From Saprospiraceae bacterium (lineage in GTDB: Bacteria > Bacteroidota > Bacteroidia > Chitinophagales > Saprospiraceae), in NCBI GenBank assembly GCA_013002475.1, contig JABDJM010000193.1, positions 1 through 7,476 of the forward strand: 7,476 nt of DNA, given 5' to 3'. The translations under genes were made by a program, and so were the position numbers. Positions 1-6,518 of this stretch are shown piece by piece (the first letter of the stretch is position 1; each line of letters starts with the position of its first letter). The notes under the pieces were generated by a model. The model searched no databases and was not told the origin of the DNA. It saw nothing but the letters and a program-made list of their open reading frames with translations.

Positions 1-1575
1 TATGGAAAGTGGACTTATCTTGAAAATCCTGCCATCAATAAGGTGCATGAGTTGAACATTTCGACTGCCGGTCCAAGGAAGTCAAAAAAAGAAACTGTCA
101 AGCCGCTTTTCACAGAATCTGAACTGATCGCTCATAAACATATAGAAAACGAGTTTGACGATTTCTCAAGAGAGATCCTGATACCACACAAGCAATCAGA
201 ACATGGTCCTTCAATCGCCGCGGGCGATGTAAATGGGGATGGATTGTCAGATTGTTTCATAGGAGGCGCAGCAGAGTCATCTGGTGTTTTGTACCTGGGA
301 CAAATTGGCGGTGGTTTCTCAAAAGCTCCAAGTCAGCCCTGGAATTCCGATAGAGCCAGCGAGGACCTTGGTACTCTGTTTTTTGATGCTGATTCCGATG
401 GGGATTTGGATCTGTATGTAGTTAGCGGTGGAAGCGAATTCAAACCCGGGAACAAATTATACCAGGATAGACTATATATTAATAATGGAGCCGGAACTTT
501 CTCAAAAGGGAGTTTACCTGCTTTTGCTGAAAGTGGCCAGGCCGTACTATCCAATGATGTGGATGGCGACGGAGATCTCGATCTTTTTGTCAGCGGCAGA
601 ATAGTGCCTGGTAAATATCCTTCTCCGGCGAATAGCTACCTGCTTATCAACGAGGGAGGAAAGTTTACAGATAAAACAGATGAACTTGCTCCCAATTTCA
701 AGGCTCTCGGCTTAGCCTCGGATGCGGTTTTTTCAGACATCGATGGGGATAATGACAAAGATCTTTTGGTAGTAGGGGAATGGATGAAGATCCATGTATT
801 TCTGAATTCAAATGGAAGCTTTGAAGACGCTACTGAAAATTATGGTCTGGGAGAGTCAAGAGGTTGGTGGTGGACCATCGAAGAGGGTGATTTTGATGAG
901 GACGGAGATCCGGATTTCATTGTGGGTAACCTGGGTATGAATGCTAAGTTCAAAGCAAAACCTGACAAACCATTTATGGTGTACGGGAATGACTTTGATA
1001 ACAATGGAACCAATGATGTTGTCCTGGCAAAATACTATGGAGACCATGTGGTACCAGTCCGTGGACGGGAATGCTCTTCTGAGCAGATGCCTTTCATAGC
1101 AGAGAAGTTTCCAACCTTTGAGGGATTTGCAACAGCTAGTTTGGATAATATCCTTCCTCAGCAGAAGTTAGACCAGGCAGTTCAATACCAGATCAAGTCC
1201 TTTAAAAGCATCTTGCTTATTAATGAGGGTGGCTCATTTTCAAAGAAGTATTTGCCGGTGGAGGCTCAGTTCTCTCCCCTACGGGATGCAGTCGTACTTG
1301 ATCTTAATTCGGATGGACATCTTGATGTTGTTGGCGCCGGTAACATGTATGGGGCCGAGGTGGAGACTATGCGATATGATGCAGGGATCGGATTCTGCTT
1401 GCTAGGCGATGGTAAAGGTGGTTTTGAATCTCTCCCTGTTGGTGAAAGTGGCTTCTTTGCCCCACACGATGCAAGAAGCATAGTATCCATCCAGCAGGAT
1501 GGAAAGCTCGTTCTTATGGTAGCCAACAATAATGAAAAGGTGCAGAGCTTCGTAAAGATGCTACCTAGTTTATAA
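1..1575 (+). CDS. VCBS/FG-GAP repeat protein, C-terminal part (5' end outside window)
   Basis: This is the 3' part of a large repeat protein. The frame is open from base 1, and the first codons (YGKWTYLENPAINKVHE) match the end of the ASPIC/UnbV domain in the downstream paralogue, so the real start lies upstream. The GTG at 43 is internal. Seven calcium-loop-like motifs of the form DxDxDGxxD follow, at window codons about 76 (DVNGDGLSD), 129, 186, 246, 297 (DFDEDGDPD), 331 and 434. These fit the blades of an integrin-alpha-like beta propeller. The signatures GWWWTIEEGDFD and RGRECSSEQMPF belong, as I recall them, to the tandem VCBS lipoproteins of Bacteroidota. The family is thought to act at the cell surface, often near SusC/SusD-type uptake genes, but the substrate cannot be read here. 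By hand alignment about 47 of 524 residues differ from the paralogue, roughly 91% identity. The last seven residues (VKMLPSL) are the least alike. Confidence 0.93.
   Translation, partial: YGKWTYLENPAINKVHELNISTAGPRKSKKETVKPLFTESELIAHKHIENEFDDFSREILIPHKQSEHGPSIAAGDVNGDGLSDCFIGGAAESSGVLYLGQIGGGFSKAPSQPWNSDRASEDLGTLFFDADSDGDLDLYVVSGGSEFKPGNKLYQDRLYINNGAGTFSKGSLPAFAESGQAVLSNDVDGDGDLDLFVSGRIVPGKYPSPANSYLLINEGGKFTDKTDELAPNFKALGLASDAVFSDIDGDNDKDLLVVGEWMKIHVFLNSNGSFEDATENYGLGESRGWWWTIEEGDFDEDGDPDFIVGNLGMNAKFKAKPDKPFMVYGNDFDNNGTNDVVLAKYYGDHVVPVRGRECSSEQMPFIAEKFPTFEGFATASLDNILPQQKLDQAVQYQIKSFKSILLINEGGSFSKKYLPVEAQFSPLRDAVVLDLNSDGHLDVVGAGNMYGAEVETMRYDAGIGFCLLGDGKGGFESLPVGESGFFAPHDARSIVSIQQDGKLVLMVANNNEKVQSFVKMLPSL
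1..1575 (+). repeat. Long tandem duplication, copy A (partial)
   Basis: These bases align base for base, without a gap, to 3313-4887; both ends share the stop-codon position (offset 3312 bp, 1104 codons). Divergence is uneven. About 26 of 100 bases differ in 61-160, but only 4 of 143 in 1366-1508, and all four are synonymous. The full repeat unit probably extends upstream of the window. Confidence 0.93.
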
Positions 1576-1602
1576 AACTTCGCGCTTGAACAAATCGATT
1601 CT
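1576..1602 (+). other. 27-bp junction resembling the ancestral 3' coding tail
   Basis: Read in the frame of both flanking genes, this spacer encodes NFALEQIDS and runs straight into the ATG of gene 2. That gives FALEQIDSM, which resembles FTLDKPSM, the final residues of gene 2 at 4861-4884. The DNA agrees: cgcttga and tctatg occur in the same order in both places (1583 onward and 4865 onward). The spacer is therefore probably relic coding sequence of the duplicated unit. The ATG start of gene 2 coincides with the Ser-Met codons of that tail. No ribosome binding site is seen in it. Confidence 0.6.
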
Positions 1603-4600
1603 ATGAAGTCTACAATTGTATATCTGTTAGGAATGATTTCCTTCTTGTTTCTTATTTCCTGCAGTCAAAAACCAGATGGTGAAATCGATGGTCCTGTTTT
1701 TCAATTACTGGAACCAGGGAAAACTGGTATTTCATTTTCAAACACCATTGTCGAAGACAAACAATACAACCATCTAATTTGGTCGCATGTGTATTCAGGG
1801 GCCGGGTTAGGACTTGGAGATATTAATAATGACGGATTGTCGGACGTTTTCTTTGCTGGGAACATTGTGGAAGACGCCATTTATCTGAACAAGGGAGATT
1901 TGCAATTTGAAGATATCACTCCTACCTCAGGAATAGTTCAGGATAAAGGATGGTCCACGGGGGTAACCTTTGGTGATGTAAACCAGGATGGCTATGATGA
2001 TATCTATGTGTGCAGATTGGGGTGGACACAAAATCCGAATGACAGAAGGAACCTTTTGTACATAAATAACGGGGACAATACTTTTTCTGAAAGATCAATG
2101 GAGTTGGGTGTAAATGACGGGGGGTTTTCAATCCAGGCCACTTTTTTTGACATGGATAGGGATGGAGACCTTGATTTATTTGTTGCAAATCAACCCCCGG
2201 ATCCACGATTGATAAGTAGGTTTAAATTAAAGCCAGAGGAAACAAAAGAATTGTACCTGGATAAATTGTATAGGAACAATGGCAAAGGTCAATTTGAAGA
2301 GGTTTCTGAACAATATGGTGTTGCAGGTTATGGATATGGGTTGAATGTTGTGGCTAGCGATATAAATGGAGATGGGTGGACTGATTTGTATGTTTCAAAC
2401 GATTACGATTCACCTGATTTTCTTTATATCAATCAAAAAGGGAAATCCTTTGTAAACAACATAAACGAATCTATAAAGCATATTTCCAACTTCGCGATGG
2501 GAAGTGACATTGCCGACTATGATAATGATGGACTATTAGATATAGCTGTTGTGGATATGGCTTCAGCTGATCACATCAGGTCAAAGACCAATATGGGATC
2601 AATGCGACCTGACCGGTTTTGGAAATTTGTTGAGAACGGGAAACACTATCAGTACATGTTCAATACCCTACAAAAGAATAATGGTAACGGAAGTTTTAGT
2701 GAAATTGGTCAAATGGCTGGGATATCCAAGACTGATTGGAGCTGGGGTATAGTGATGGCTGATTTTGATAATGATTCCTATAAGGACGTCGCAATTACAA
2801 ACGGAATCCAAAGGGATATCAGGAATAATGACTTTCAATACAAAATCAAAAAAGCAAACGAAAGCGGGCAAACCCAGTTCAATATCCTTGATGTTGTCAA
2901 TTTAGTCCCCTCCACACCTATTTCAAATTTCATATTTAAGAATGACGGAGGTTTGACCTTTTCGGAAGTGACAAAAGATTGGGGTTTCGACCAACCAGGT
3001 TTTTCTCATGGGATGGGCTATGCTGATCTGGACAATGATGGAGATTTGGATCTAATAATCAATAATCAAAGTTCTACGGCTGTAGTTTATAAGAACACCC
3101 AAGCAAATAAGGAAAACTATATCCGTTTCAATCTAAAGGGCCCTAAAGGAAATCCCCATGCATATAATGCTAAAGTGGTTATTAAATATAATGGGGGCAC
3201 ACAGGTTTCTGAAATCACTTCAACCCGGGGTTATATGTCTTCTTCAGAACCTGTGGCACATTTCGGTTTGGGAGATATTTCAGAGATCCAATCTGCTGAG
3301 ATCATATGGCCTTATGGGAAATGGACCTATCTGGAAAATCCTGCCATCAATAAGGTACATGAGATAGACATAACGAAGGCCGGACCTCGGAAATCTAAAG
3401 AAGCACCAATCAGTCCGCTTTTCAAGGAATCTGAGTTAGTCGTTCATCAACATGTTGAAAATGAGTTTGACGATTTCGCCAGAGAAATTCTAATACCGCA
3501 TAAGCAATCAGAACATGGTCCTTCAATCGCTGCCGGCGATGTAAATGGGGATGGATTGTCAGATTGCTTTGTAGGAGGTGCCGCTGAGTCTTCGGGTGTT
3601 TTGTACCTAGGGCAAACAGGCGGCGGGTTCTCGACTGCTTCGAGCCAACCCTGGTATTCAGACCGAGCCAGCGAAGATCTTGGTACTCTGTTTTTTGATG
3701 CTGACGCTGATGGGGATCTGGATCTGTATGTTGTAAGCGGTGGAAGTGAATTCAAACCTGGAAATAAACTATACCAGGACAGACTATACATTAATAATGG
3801 AGCAGGGACCTTCTCAAAAGGGAGTTTACCTGCTTTTGCTGAAAGCGGTCAGGCGGTACTATCCAATGATGTGGATGCCGACGGAGATCTTGATCTTTTT
3901 GTCAGTGGTAGAATAGTACCCGGTAAATATCCTTCTCCGGCCAATAGTTATCTACTGATTAACGAGGGAGGAAAGTTCACGGATAAAACGGACGAATTAG
4001 CTCCGGGTTTCACAGGCCTCGGTCTCGCCAGCGATGCGGTATTTTCGGATATAGATGGTGATAACGACAAAGACCTTTTGGTGGTAGGAGAGTGGATGAA
4101 TATTCAGGTTTTCCTAAATACAAACGGAGCTTTTGAAGATGCCACAGAAAACTATGACCTCGGAGATTCAAGAGGTTGGTGGTGGACCATCGAAGAAGGC
4201 GATTTTGATGGGGACGGAGATCCTGATTTCATCGTGGGTAACCTGGGCATGAATGCCAAGTTCAAAGCAAAATCTGACAAGCCCTTTATGGTGTACGGGA
4301 ATGACTTTGACAACAACGGAACAAATGATGTTGTCCTTGCAAAATACTATGGAGACAACGTAGTGCCAGTTCGCGGGCGAGAGTGCTCTTCTGAGCAGAT
4401 GCCTTTTATCGCGGATAAGTTTCCAACCTTTGAGGGATTTGCTACAGCCAGTTTGGATAATATCCTTCCTGAGCAAAAATTGGACAATGCCGTTCAATAC
4501 AAGATCAAGTCCTTCAAAAGCATTTTGCTGATCAATGAGGGAGGCTCATTTTCAAAGAAATATTTGCCGTTAGAGACTCAAGTTTCTCCCCTACGGGATG

Positions 4601-4887
4601 CAGTTGTACTTGATCTGAATTCGGATGGTCATCTTGACGTTGTGGGTGCCGGAAATATGTATGGGGCAGAAGTAGAAACTATGCGATATGATGCAGGGAT
4701 CGGATTCTGCTTGCTAGGCGATGGAAAAGGCGGTTTTGAATCTCTCCCTGTTGGTGAAAGTGGATTCTTTGCTCCACACGATGCAAGAAGCATAGTATCC
4801 ATCCAGCAGGATGGAAAGCTGGTTCTTTTGGTAGCCAATAATAATGAAAAGGTGCAGAGCTTTACGCTTGATAAACCGTCTATGTAG
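1603..4887 (+). CDS. VCBS/FG-GAP repeat lipoprotein with central ASPIC/UnbV domain (CRTAC1-like)
   Basis: This complete 1094-aa gene begins with a lipoprotein signal: two residues, Lys2, a hydrophobic stretch, then LISC with the predicted lipidated Cys20. Seven DxDxDG-type loops follow, starting near residues 73 (DINNDGLSD), 125, 183, 253, 305, 387 (DFDNDSYKD, glycine lost) and 475. Residues about 512-588 form an ASPIC/UnbV domain, shown by KGNPHAYNAKV, the HFGLGD motif and IIWPYGKW. A second set of seven loops starts near 646, 699, 756, 816, 867, 901 and 1004. The layout is two propeller-like halves around ASPIC/UnbV. Its likely place is the outer membrane or cell surface; the ligand is unknown. 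The ATG at 1603 is chosen because it gives the lipoprotein signal directly. No Shine-Dalgarno is visible, which is usual in Bacteroidota. The gene follows its paralogue in the same frame after a single stop and 27 bp, so co-transcription is likely. Confidence 0.95.
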   Translation: MKSTIVYLLGMISFLFLISCSQKPDGEIDGPVFQLLEPGKTGISFSNTIVEDKQYNHLIWSHVYSGAGLGLGDINNDGLSDVFFAGNIVEDAIYLNKGDLQFEDITPTSGIVQDKGWSTGVTFGDVNQDGYDDIYVCRLGWTQNPNDRRNLLYINNGDNTFSERSMELGVNDGGFSIQATFFDMDRDGDLDLFVANQPPDPRLISRFKLKPEETKELYLDKLYRNNGKGQFEEVSEQYGVAGYGYGLNVVASDINGDGWTDLYVSNDYDSPDFLYINQKGKSFVNNINESIKHISNFAMGSDIADYDNDGLLDIAVVDMASADHIRSKTNMGSMRPDRFWKFVENGKHYQYMFNTLQKNNGNGSFSEIGQMAGISKTDWSWGIVMADFDNDSYKDVAITNGIQRDIRNNDFQYKIKKANESGQTQFNILDVVNLVPSTPISNFIFKNDGGLTFSEVTKDWGFDQPGFSHGMGYADLDNDGDLDLIINNQSSTAVVYKNTQANKENYIRFNLKGPKGNPHAYNAKVVIKYNGGTQVSEITSTRGYMSSSEPVAHFGLGDISEIQSAEIIWPYGKWTYLENPAINKVHEIDITKAGPRKSKEAPISPLFKESELVVHQHVENEFDDFAREILIPHKQSEHGPSIAAGDVNGDGLSDCFVGGAAESSGVLYLGQTGGGFSTASSQPWYSDRASEDLGTLFFDADADGDLDLYVVSGGSEFKPGNKLYQDRLYINNGAGTFSKGSLPAFAESGQAVLSNDVDADGDLDLFVSGRIVPGKYPSPANSYLLINEGGKFTDKTDELAPGFTGLGLASDAVFSDIDGDNDKDLLVVGEWMNIQVFLNTNGAFEDATENYDLGDSRGWWWTIEEGDFDGDGDPDFIVGNLGMNAKFKAKSDKPFMVYGNDFDNNGTNDVVLAKYYGDNVVPVRGRECSSEQMPFIADKFPTFEGFATASLDNILPEQKLDNAVQYKIKSFKSILLINEGGSFSKKYLPLETQVSPLRDAVVLDLNSDGHLDVVGAGNMYGAEVETMRYDAGIGFCLLGDGKGGFESLPVGESGFFAPHDARSIVSIQQDGKLVLLVANNNEKVQSFTLDKPSM
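3313..4887 (+). repeat. Long tandem duplication, copy B
   Basis: This is the partner of 1-1575 and encodes residues 571-1094 of the complete lipoprotein. If copy A is full length it would begin about 1709 bp before the window, at the same 3312-bp spacing. Confidence 0.93.
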
Positions 4888-4891
4888 GGAT

Positions 4892-4923
4892 AAAAAAAAA
4901 GTCGCAATCAAGATGATCGCGAC
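4892..4923 (-). terminator. Rho-independent terminator for leftward transcription
   Basis: On the minus strand, gtcgcgatc pairs with gattgcgac around the 5-base loop atctt, and nine T follow at once (A-run 4892-4900 on the + strand). In minus-strand RNA the stem is a continuous 9 bp because one position is a G-U pair. In + strand RNA the same position is an A-C mismatch and no T-run follows. The element is therefore built for leftward transcription. It would not efficiently end the lipoprotein transcript, whose stop codon lies only 4 bases from the A-run. Confidence 0.8.
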
Positions 4924-4931
4924 TCACTACA

Positions 4932-4962
4932 ACAAATTATAATCCCATGAACATATCCAAAT
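4932..4962. repeat. 31-bp direct repeat, copy 1
   Basis: These bases are identical to 5090-5120, with a copy-to-copy offset of 158 bp. Key parts are caaattataatccc and atgaacatatccaaat. On the minus strand the repeat reads as the codons L-D-M-F-M-G-L-stop. It also contains TTTG followed 16 bases later by TATAATTTG, which resembles a Bacteroidota promoter, so its role is open. Confidence 0.9.
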
Positions 4963-5014
4963 CGTGTGACCATTTCTGGTCCTTCCGGAATATTTTCCGG
5001 GCGCTCTTTCGAGC
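4937..5014 (-). pseudogene. Possible remnant of the 3' end of a minus-strand gene
   Basis: Between an in-frame TAA at 5015-5017 and the TAA at 4937-4939, the minus strand is open for 25 codons. It encodes a basic stretch (ARKSARKIFR) and then KDQKWSHDLDMFMGL. There is no ATG, GTG or TTG early enough to make this a gene by itself. Its stop lies 13 bases before the strong minus-strand terminator, exactly where a gene end would be. The final LDMFMGL and stop are repeated at 5095-5118. I do not recognise the family. A short open frame by chance is the main alternative. Confidence 0.35.
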
Positions 5015-5028
5015 TTATATTTTGCAGG

Positions 5029-5085
5029 GAAAAAGATTTGATTGAAGATTGCATTCTCAAAACTGAGGAATGCAATCTTACAATC
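5029..5085 (-). terminator. Long hairpin, possible second minus-strand terminator
   Basis: The arms 5040-5059 and 5064-5085 are complementary along about 20 bp around the loop aaac, with two single-base bulges. The core aagattgcattc / gaatgcaatctt is perfect. On the minus strand a run of five T (5030-5034) begins about five bases after the stem. This makes a fair, though not ideal, rho-independent terminator. It stands in the same place relative to repeat copy 2 as the left terminator does to copy 1. It could instead be a REP-like or other inverted repeat. Confidence 0.5.
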
Positions 5086-5089
5086 AAAG

Positions 5090-5120
5090 ACAAATTATAA
5101 TCCCATGAACATATCCAAAT
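5090..5120. repeat. 31-bp direct repeat, copy 2
   Basis: This is a perfect second copy of 4932-4962. On the minus strand it encodes the tail DLSNLDMFMGL-stop, and a TGA lies directly upstream of that Asp codon. The flanking bases differ from copy 1 on both sides, so the identity has sharp edges. Confidence 0.9.
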
Positions 5121-5202
5121 TTGATAAGTCTCACTTTTAAGACTTCTTTACATTACAATACTGCGATATTTTACCCTTGAAAAAAACTACAATAAACACC
5201 AA

Positions 5203-5232
5203 TTGTGAAAATTTGTAAAGCAGTTATATTTA
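5203..5232 (+). promoter_or_regulatory. Candidate promoter of the 5358 gene pair
   Basis: TTG at 5203-5205 is followed after 19 bases by TATATTTA at 5225-5232, seven of eight matches to the Bacteroidota -7 element TAnnTTTG, with spacing in the range described for Flavobacteria. Transcription would start near 5239, giving a leader of about 120 bases. In DNA this AT-rich such a match can easily arise by chance. Confidence 0.3.
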
Positions 5233-5331
5233 TAAAACCTTGAAAATCAGGAAAATAATATTTTATAAGGTGAAAAAAATCAGCCTACTTTGATATTAGT
5301 TTCTTCAAAATATGACCGTTATTTGCGGTAT

Positions 5332-5361
5332 ATGAATGCACAAATGGGGCCTGAGGAATGA
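5332..5361 (+). other. Nine-codon leader ORF overlapping the next start codon
   Basis: ATG at 5332 opens MNAQMGPEE and stops at TGA 5359-5361, sharing the ATGA overlap with the start codon of the next gene. The same frame is open back to a TAA at 5266, reading LILVSSKYDRYLRYMNAQ in its middle part. That could be a leader peptide used for coupling, or the end of a decayed gene. There is no independent evidence that it is translated. Confidence 0.2.
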
Positions 5362-6518
5362 AGAAGGACGATACTCTACGATTCAACATTGACCTAACAT
5401 TATCCTGGATCCAGGCCATCCTCACCCGCCTGATCCCAAAAGAAATATCCTTCGGAGAAAACAAGGTGAAGTTCCTGGGACCTAGCCAATGTGAATTTGG
5501 GACTAATACGATAAACATTGTCAGCCAAATGGCCCTGGACTACCATCCTATGACTGGCGTGGCCGTCCAATCTAATCTTGAGGTAATTTCCTCTATGAGT
5601 CTAAAGGCCTTTCCGGAAGTCTCCTATCAGGCAAAAAGAATAAGGCTTCTCAATCAGCCCAGCGTAAAACTGGCCTCCTTCTTCAAAGTCCCGGTAAAAA
5701 GAGTTTTGGAAACGCAAATTGAGCGTCTCCGACCCCAGGCTGAAAAAGCGATCGAGGGCCAACTAAACTCAATGATTCGGGAGCAACTAAATGATGCCTT
5801 TCAGACCCTGGCTGAAAGCTTCCCCCAAAACATTTCCATGGACATCCTGTCTCCAAAATGGACTTTCCAGGGAAATCTCGAGGAGGGAAAAATCGAAATG
5901 CTTGTTAAAGCAAATCTCATGTCGCGGGAAGGAGACTCAAAGATCAAACTGGCTTTCCAAAAAAGAGAAAAGGGAGGAGTGGATATCGACTTACATCTGA
6001 AGTCGGATTTCTTCAAACCTATATTAGATTCAACACTTCCCGGCTTTGATCCGGATGTGGCAAACCTGGATCTGAAAGTCGCTTCTGCAAAAATGAAGAT
6101 CCTGGAGGAGTTCATGTACGTGGTGATAGACTTTGAGGATCCGGAACAAGGACATATGACCTTTAAATGTGTTCCTCAGATCCGAGAGGGTGACACGGGC
6201 ATCGAGATCCGGATAATTGATCTCGCCTGGCGTGGAGGTTCCCTGGTGCAGCAGGGCTTGCTACGACTTTTTGAAGCTCCCATTAAAAGAAGGATCACCC
6301 GGGCCTTATCTTTTTCAAAAGAGCAGCTCCAGGATATGATTGCCGGATATTTAATCGATCTTTCGGATAGAAAGCTGAAAGACATCGGTGGAGAGGTGGA
6401 TTCCTTTTCAACGAATCTTTTGATTTCCGGTCTCAGAGTTGACGGTAATCAATTATTGGTTCGTGGCTCTCTGGCCGGAGAAGTAAATCTTGACTTTACA
6501 GAGTTTGAAGTATCCTAA
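5358..6518 (+). CDS. Hypothetical protein, possibly DUF4403/TULIP-like
   Basis: This is a complete 386-aa gene. The start is fixed at ATG 5358, because an in-frame TGA lies only one codon upstream (5352-5354); gagga at 5353-5357 directly abuts the ATG. There is no signal peptide, lipobox or membrane segment, so it looks cytoplasmic unless handled by another route. Residues 30-110 and 160-290 alternate polar and hydrophobic positions as beta strands do. Residues about 112-155 and 296-345 form long amphipathic helices (VLETQIERLRPQAEKAIE in the first). The C-terminus returns to strands (SGLRVDGNQLLVRGSLAGE). This strand-helix plan recalls DUF4403 of Bacteroidota and lipid-binding TULIP folds, but that is a weak likeness; known DUF4403 proteins are, as I recall, usually exported and longer. 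Function is unknown. The next gene starts inside its last codons, so the two are probably co-translated. Confidence 0.85.
   Translation: MKKDDTLRFNIDLTLSWIQAILTRLIPKEISFGENKVKFLGPSQCEFGTNTINIVSQMALDYHPMTGVAVQSNLEVISSMSLKAFPEVSYQAKRIRLLNQPSVKLASFFKVPVKRVLETQIERLRPQAEKAIEGQLNSMIREQLNDAFQTLAESFPQNISMDILSPKWTFQGNLEEGKIEMLVKANLMSREGDSKIKLAFQKREKGGVDIDLHLKSDFFKPILDSTLPGFDPDVANLDLKVASAKMKILEEFMYVVIDFEDPEQGHMTFKCVPQIREGDTGIEIRIIDLAWRGGSLVQQGLLRLFEAPIKRRITRALSFSKEQLQDMIAGYLIDLSDRKLKDIGGEVDSFSTNLLISGLRVDGNQLLVRGSLAGEVNLDFTEFEVS
6477..6483 (+). promoter_or_regulatory. Possible ribosome binding site for an alternative GGT start
   Basis: GGAGAAG lies six bases before TTG 6490, in frame with the gamma-glutamyltransferase gene. 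It would give a protein five residues longer than the TTG 6505 start. Such purine-rich sites carry less weight in Bacteroidota, so this only marks a competing start. Confidence 0.25.

Larger units (their letters stand above)
4888..5357. other. 470-bp intergenic region with repeats and minus-strand terminators
   Basis: No convincing intact gene lies here. From left to right it holds a minus-strand terminator (4892-4923), a 31-bp direct repeat, a short open minus-strand segment that may be a gene remnant, a long hairpin (5040-5085), the second copy of the 31-bp repeat, and an AT-rich stretch (5121-5357) with a possible promoter for the gene at 5358. On the + strand an ATG at 4947 opens only 32 codons, and the equivalent ATG in the second repeat opens 11. 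Neither resembles a known protein to me. Confidence 0.7.

Noticed and set aside
43..45. GTG at 43 as the start of the first gene
   Set aside because: The frame is open from base 1, and the upstream codons match the paralogue's ASPIC/UnbV end, so the gene begins outside the window.
3447..3791. Long minus-strand open frames opposite the VCBS genes (also 4168-4497 and 333-554)
   Set aside because: They are antisense to conserved repeat codons, recur in both paralogues for that reason, and have no recognisable protein character.
4947..5045. A 32-codon + strand ORF (MNISKSCDHFW...)
   Set aside because: It begins in the 31-bp repeat, and the second copy opens only 11 codons that diverge at once. 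The terminators point the other way, so coding on this strand is unlikely.
4908..5093. A 61-codon minus-strand ORF with an ATG start
   Set aside because: It crosses a long hairpin, the repeat and half of the terminator in a frame other than the LDMFMGL tail, which makes a functional protein unlikely.
4932..5120. Two 31-bp direct repeats of CRISPR-like length
   Set aside because: Only two copies occur, separated by 127 bp, with a terminator-like hairpin between them and no cas genes. This is not a CRISPR array.
5270..5293. GTG-started MKKISLL resembling the start of a signal peptide
   Set aside because: It stops after seven codons and no frameshift joins it convincingly to the 5358 gene, which has its own upstream stop.
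5801..6115. A 104-codon minus-strand open frame
   Set aside because: It lies fully within the 386-aa gene and has no start context or family likeness, so it is best explained as a chance antisense frame.
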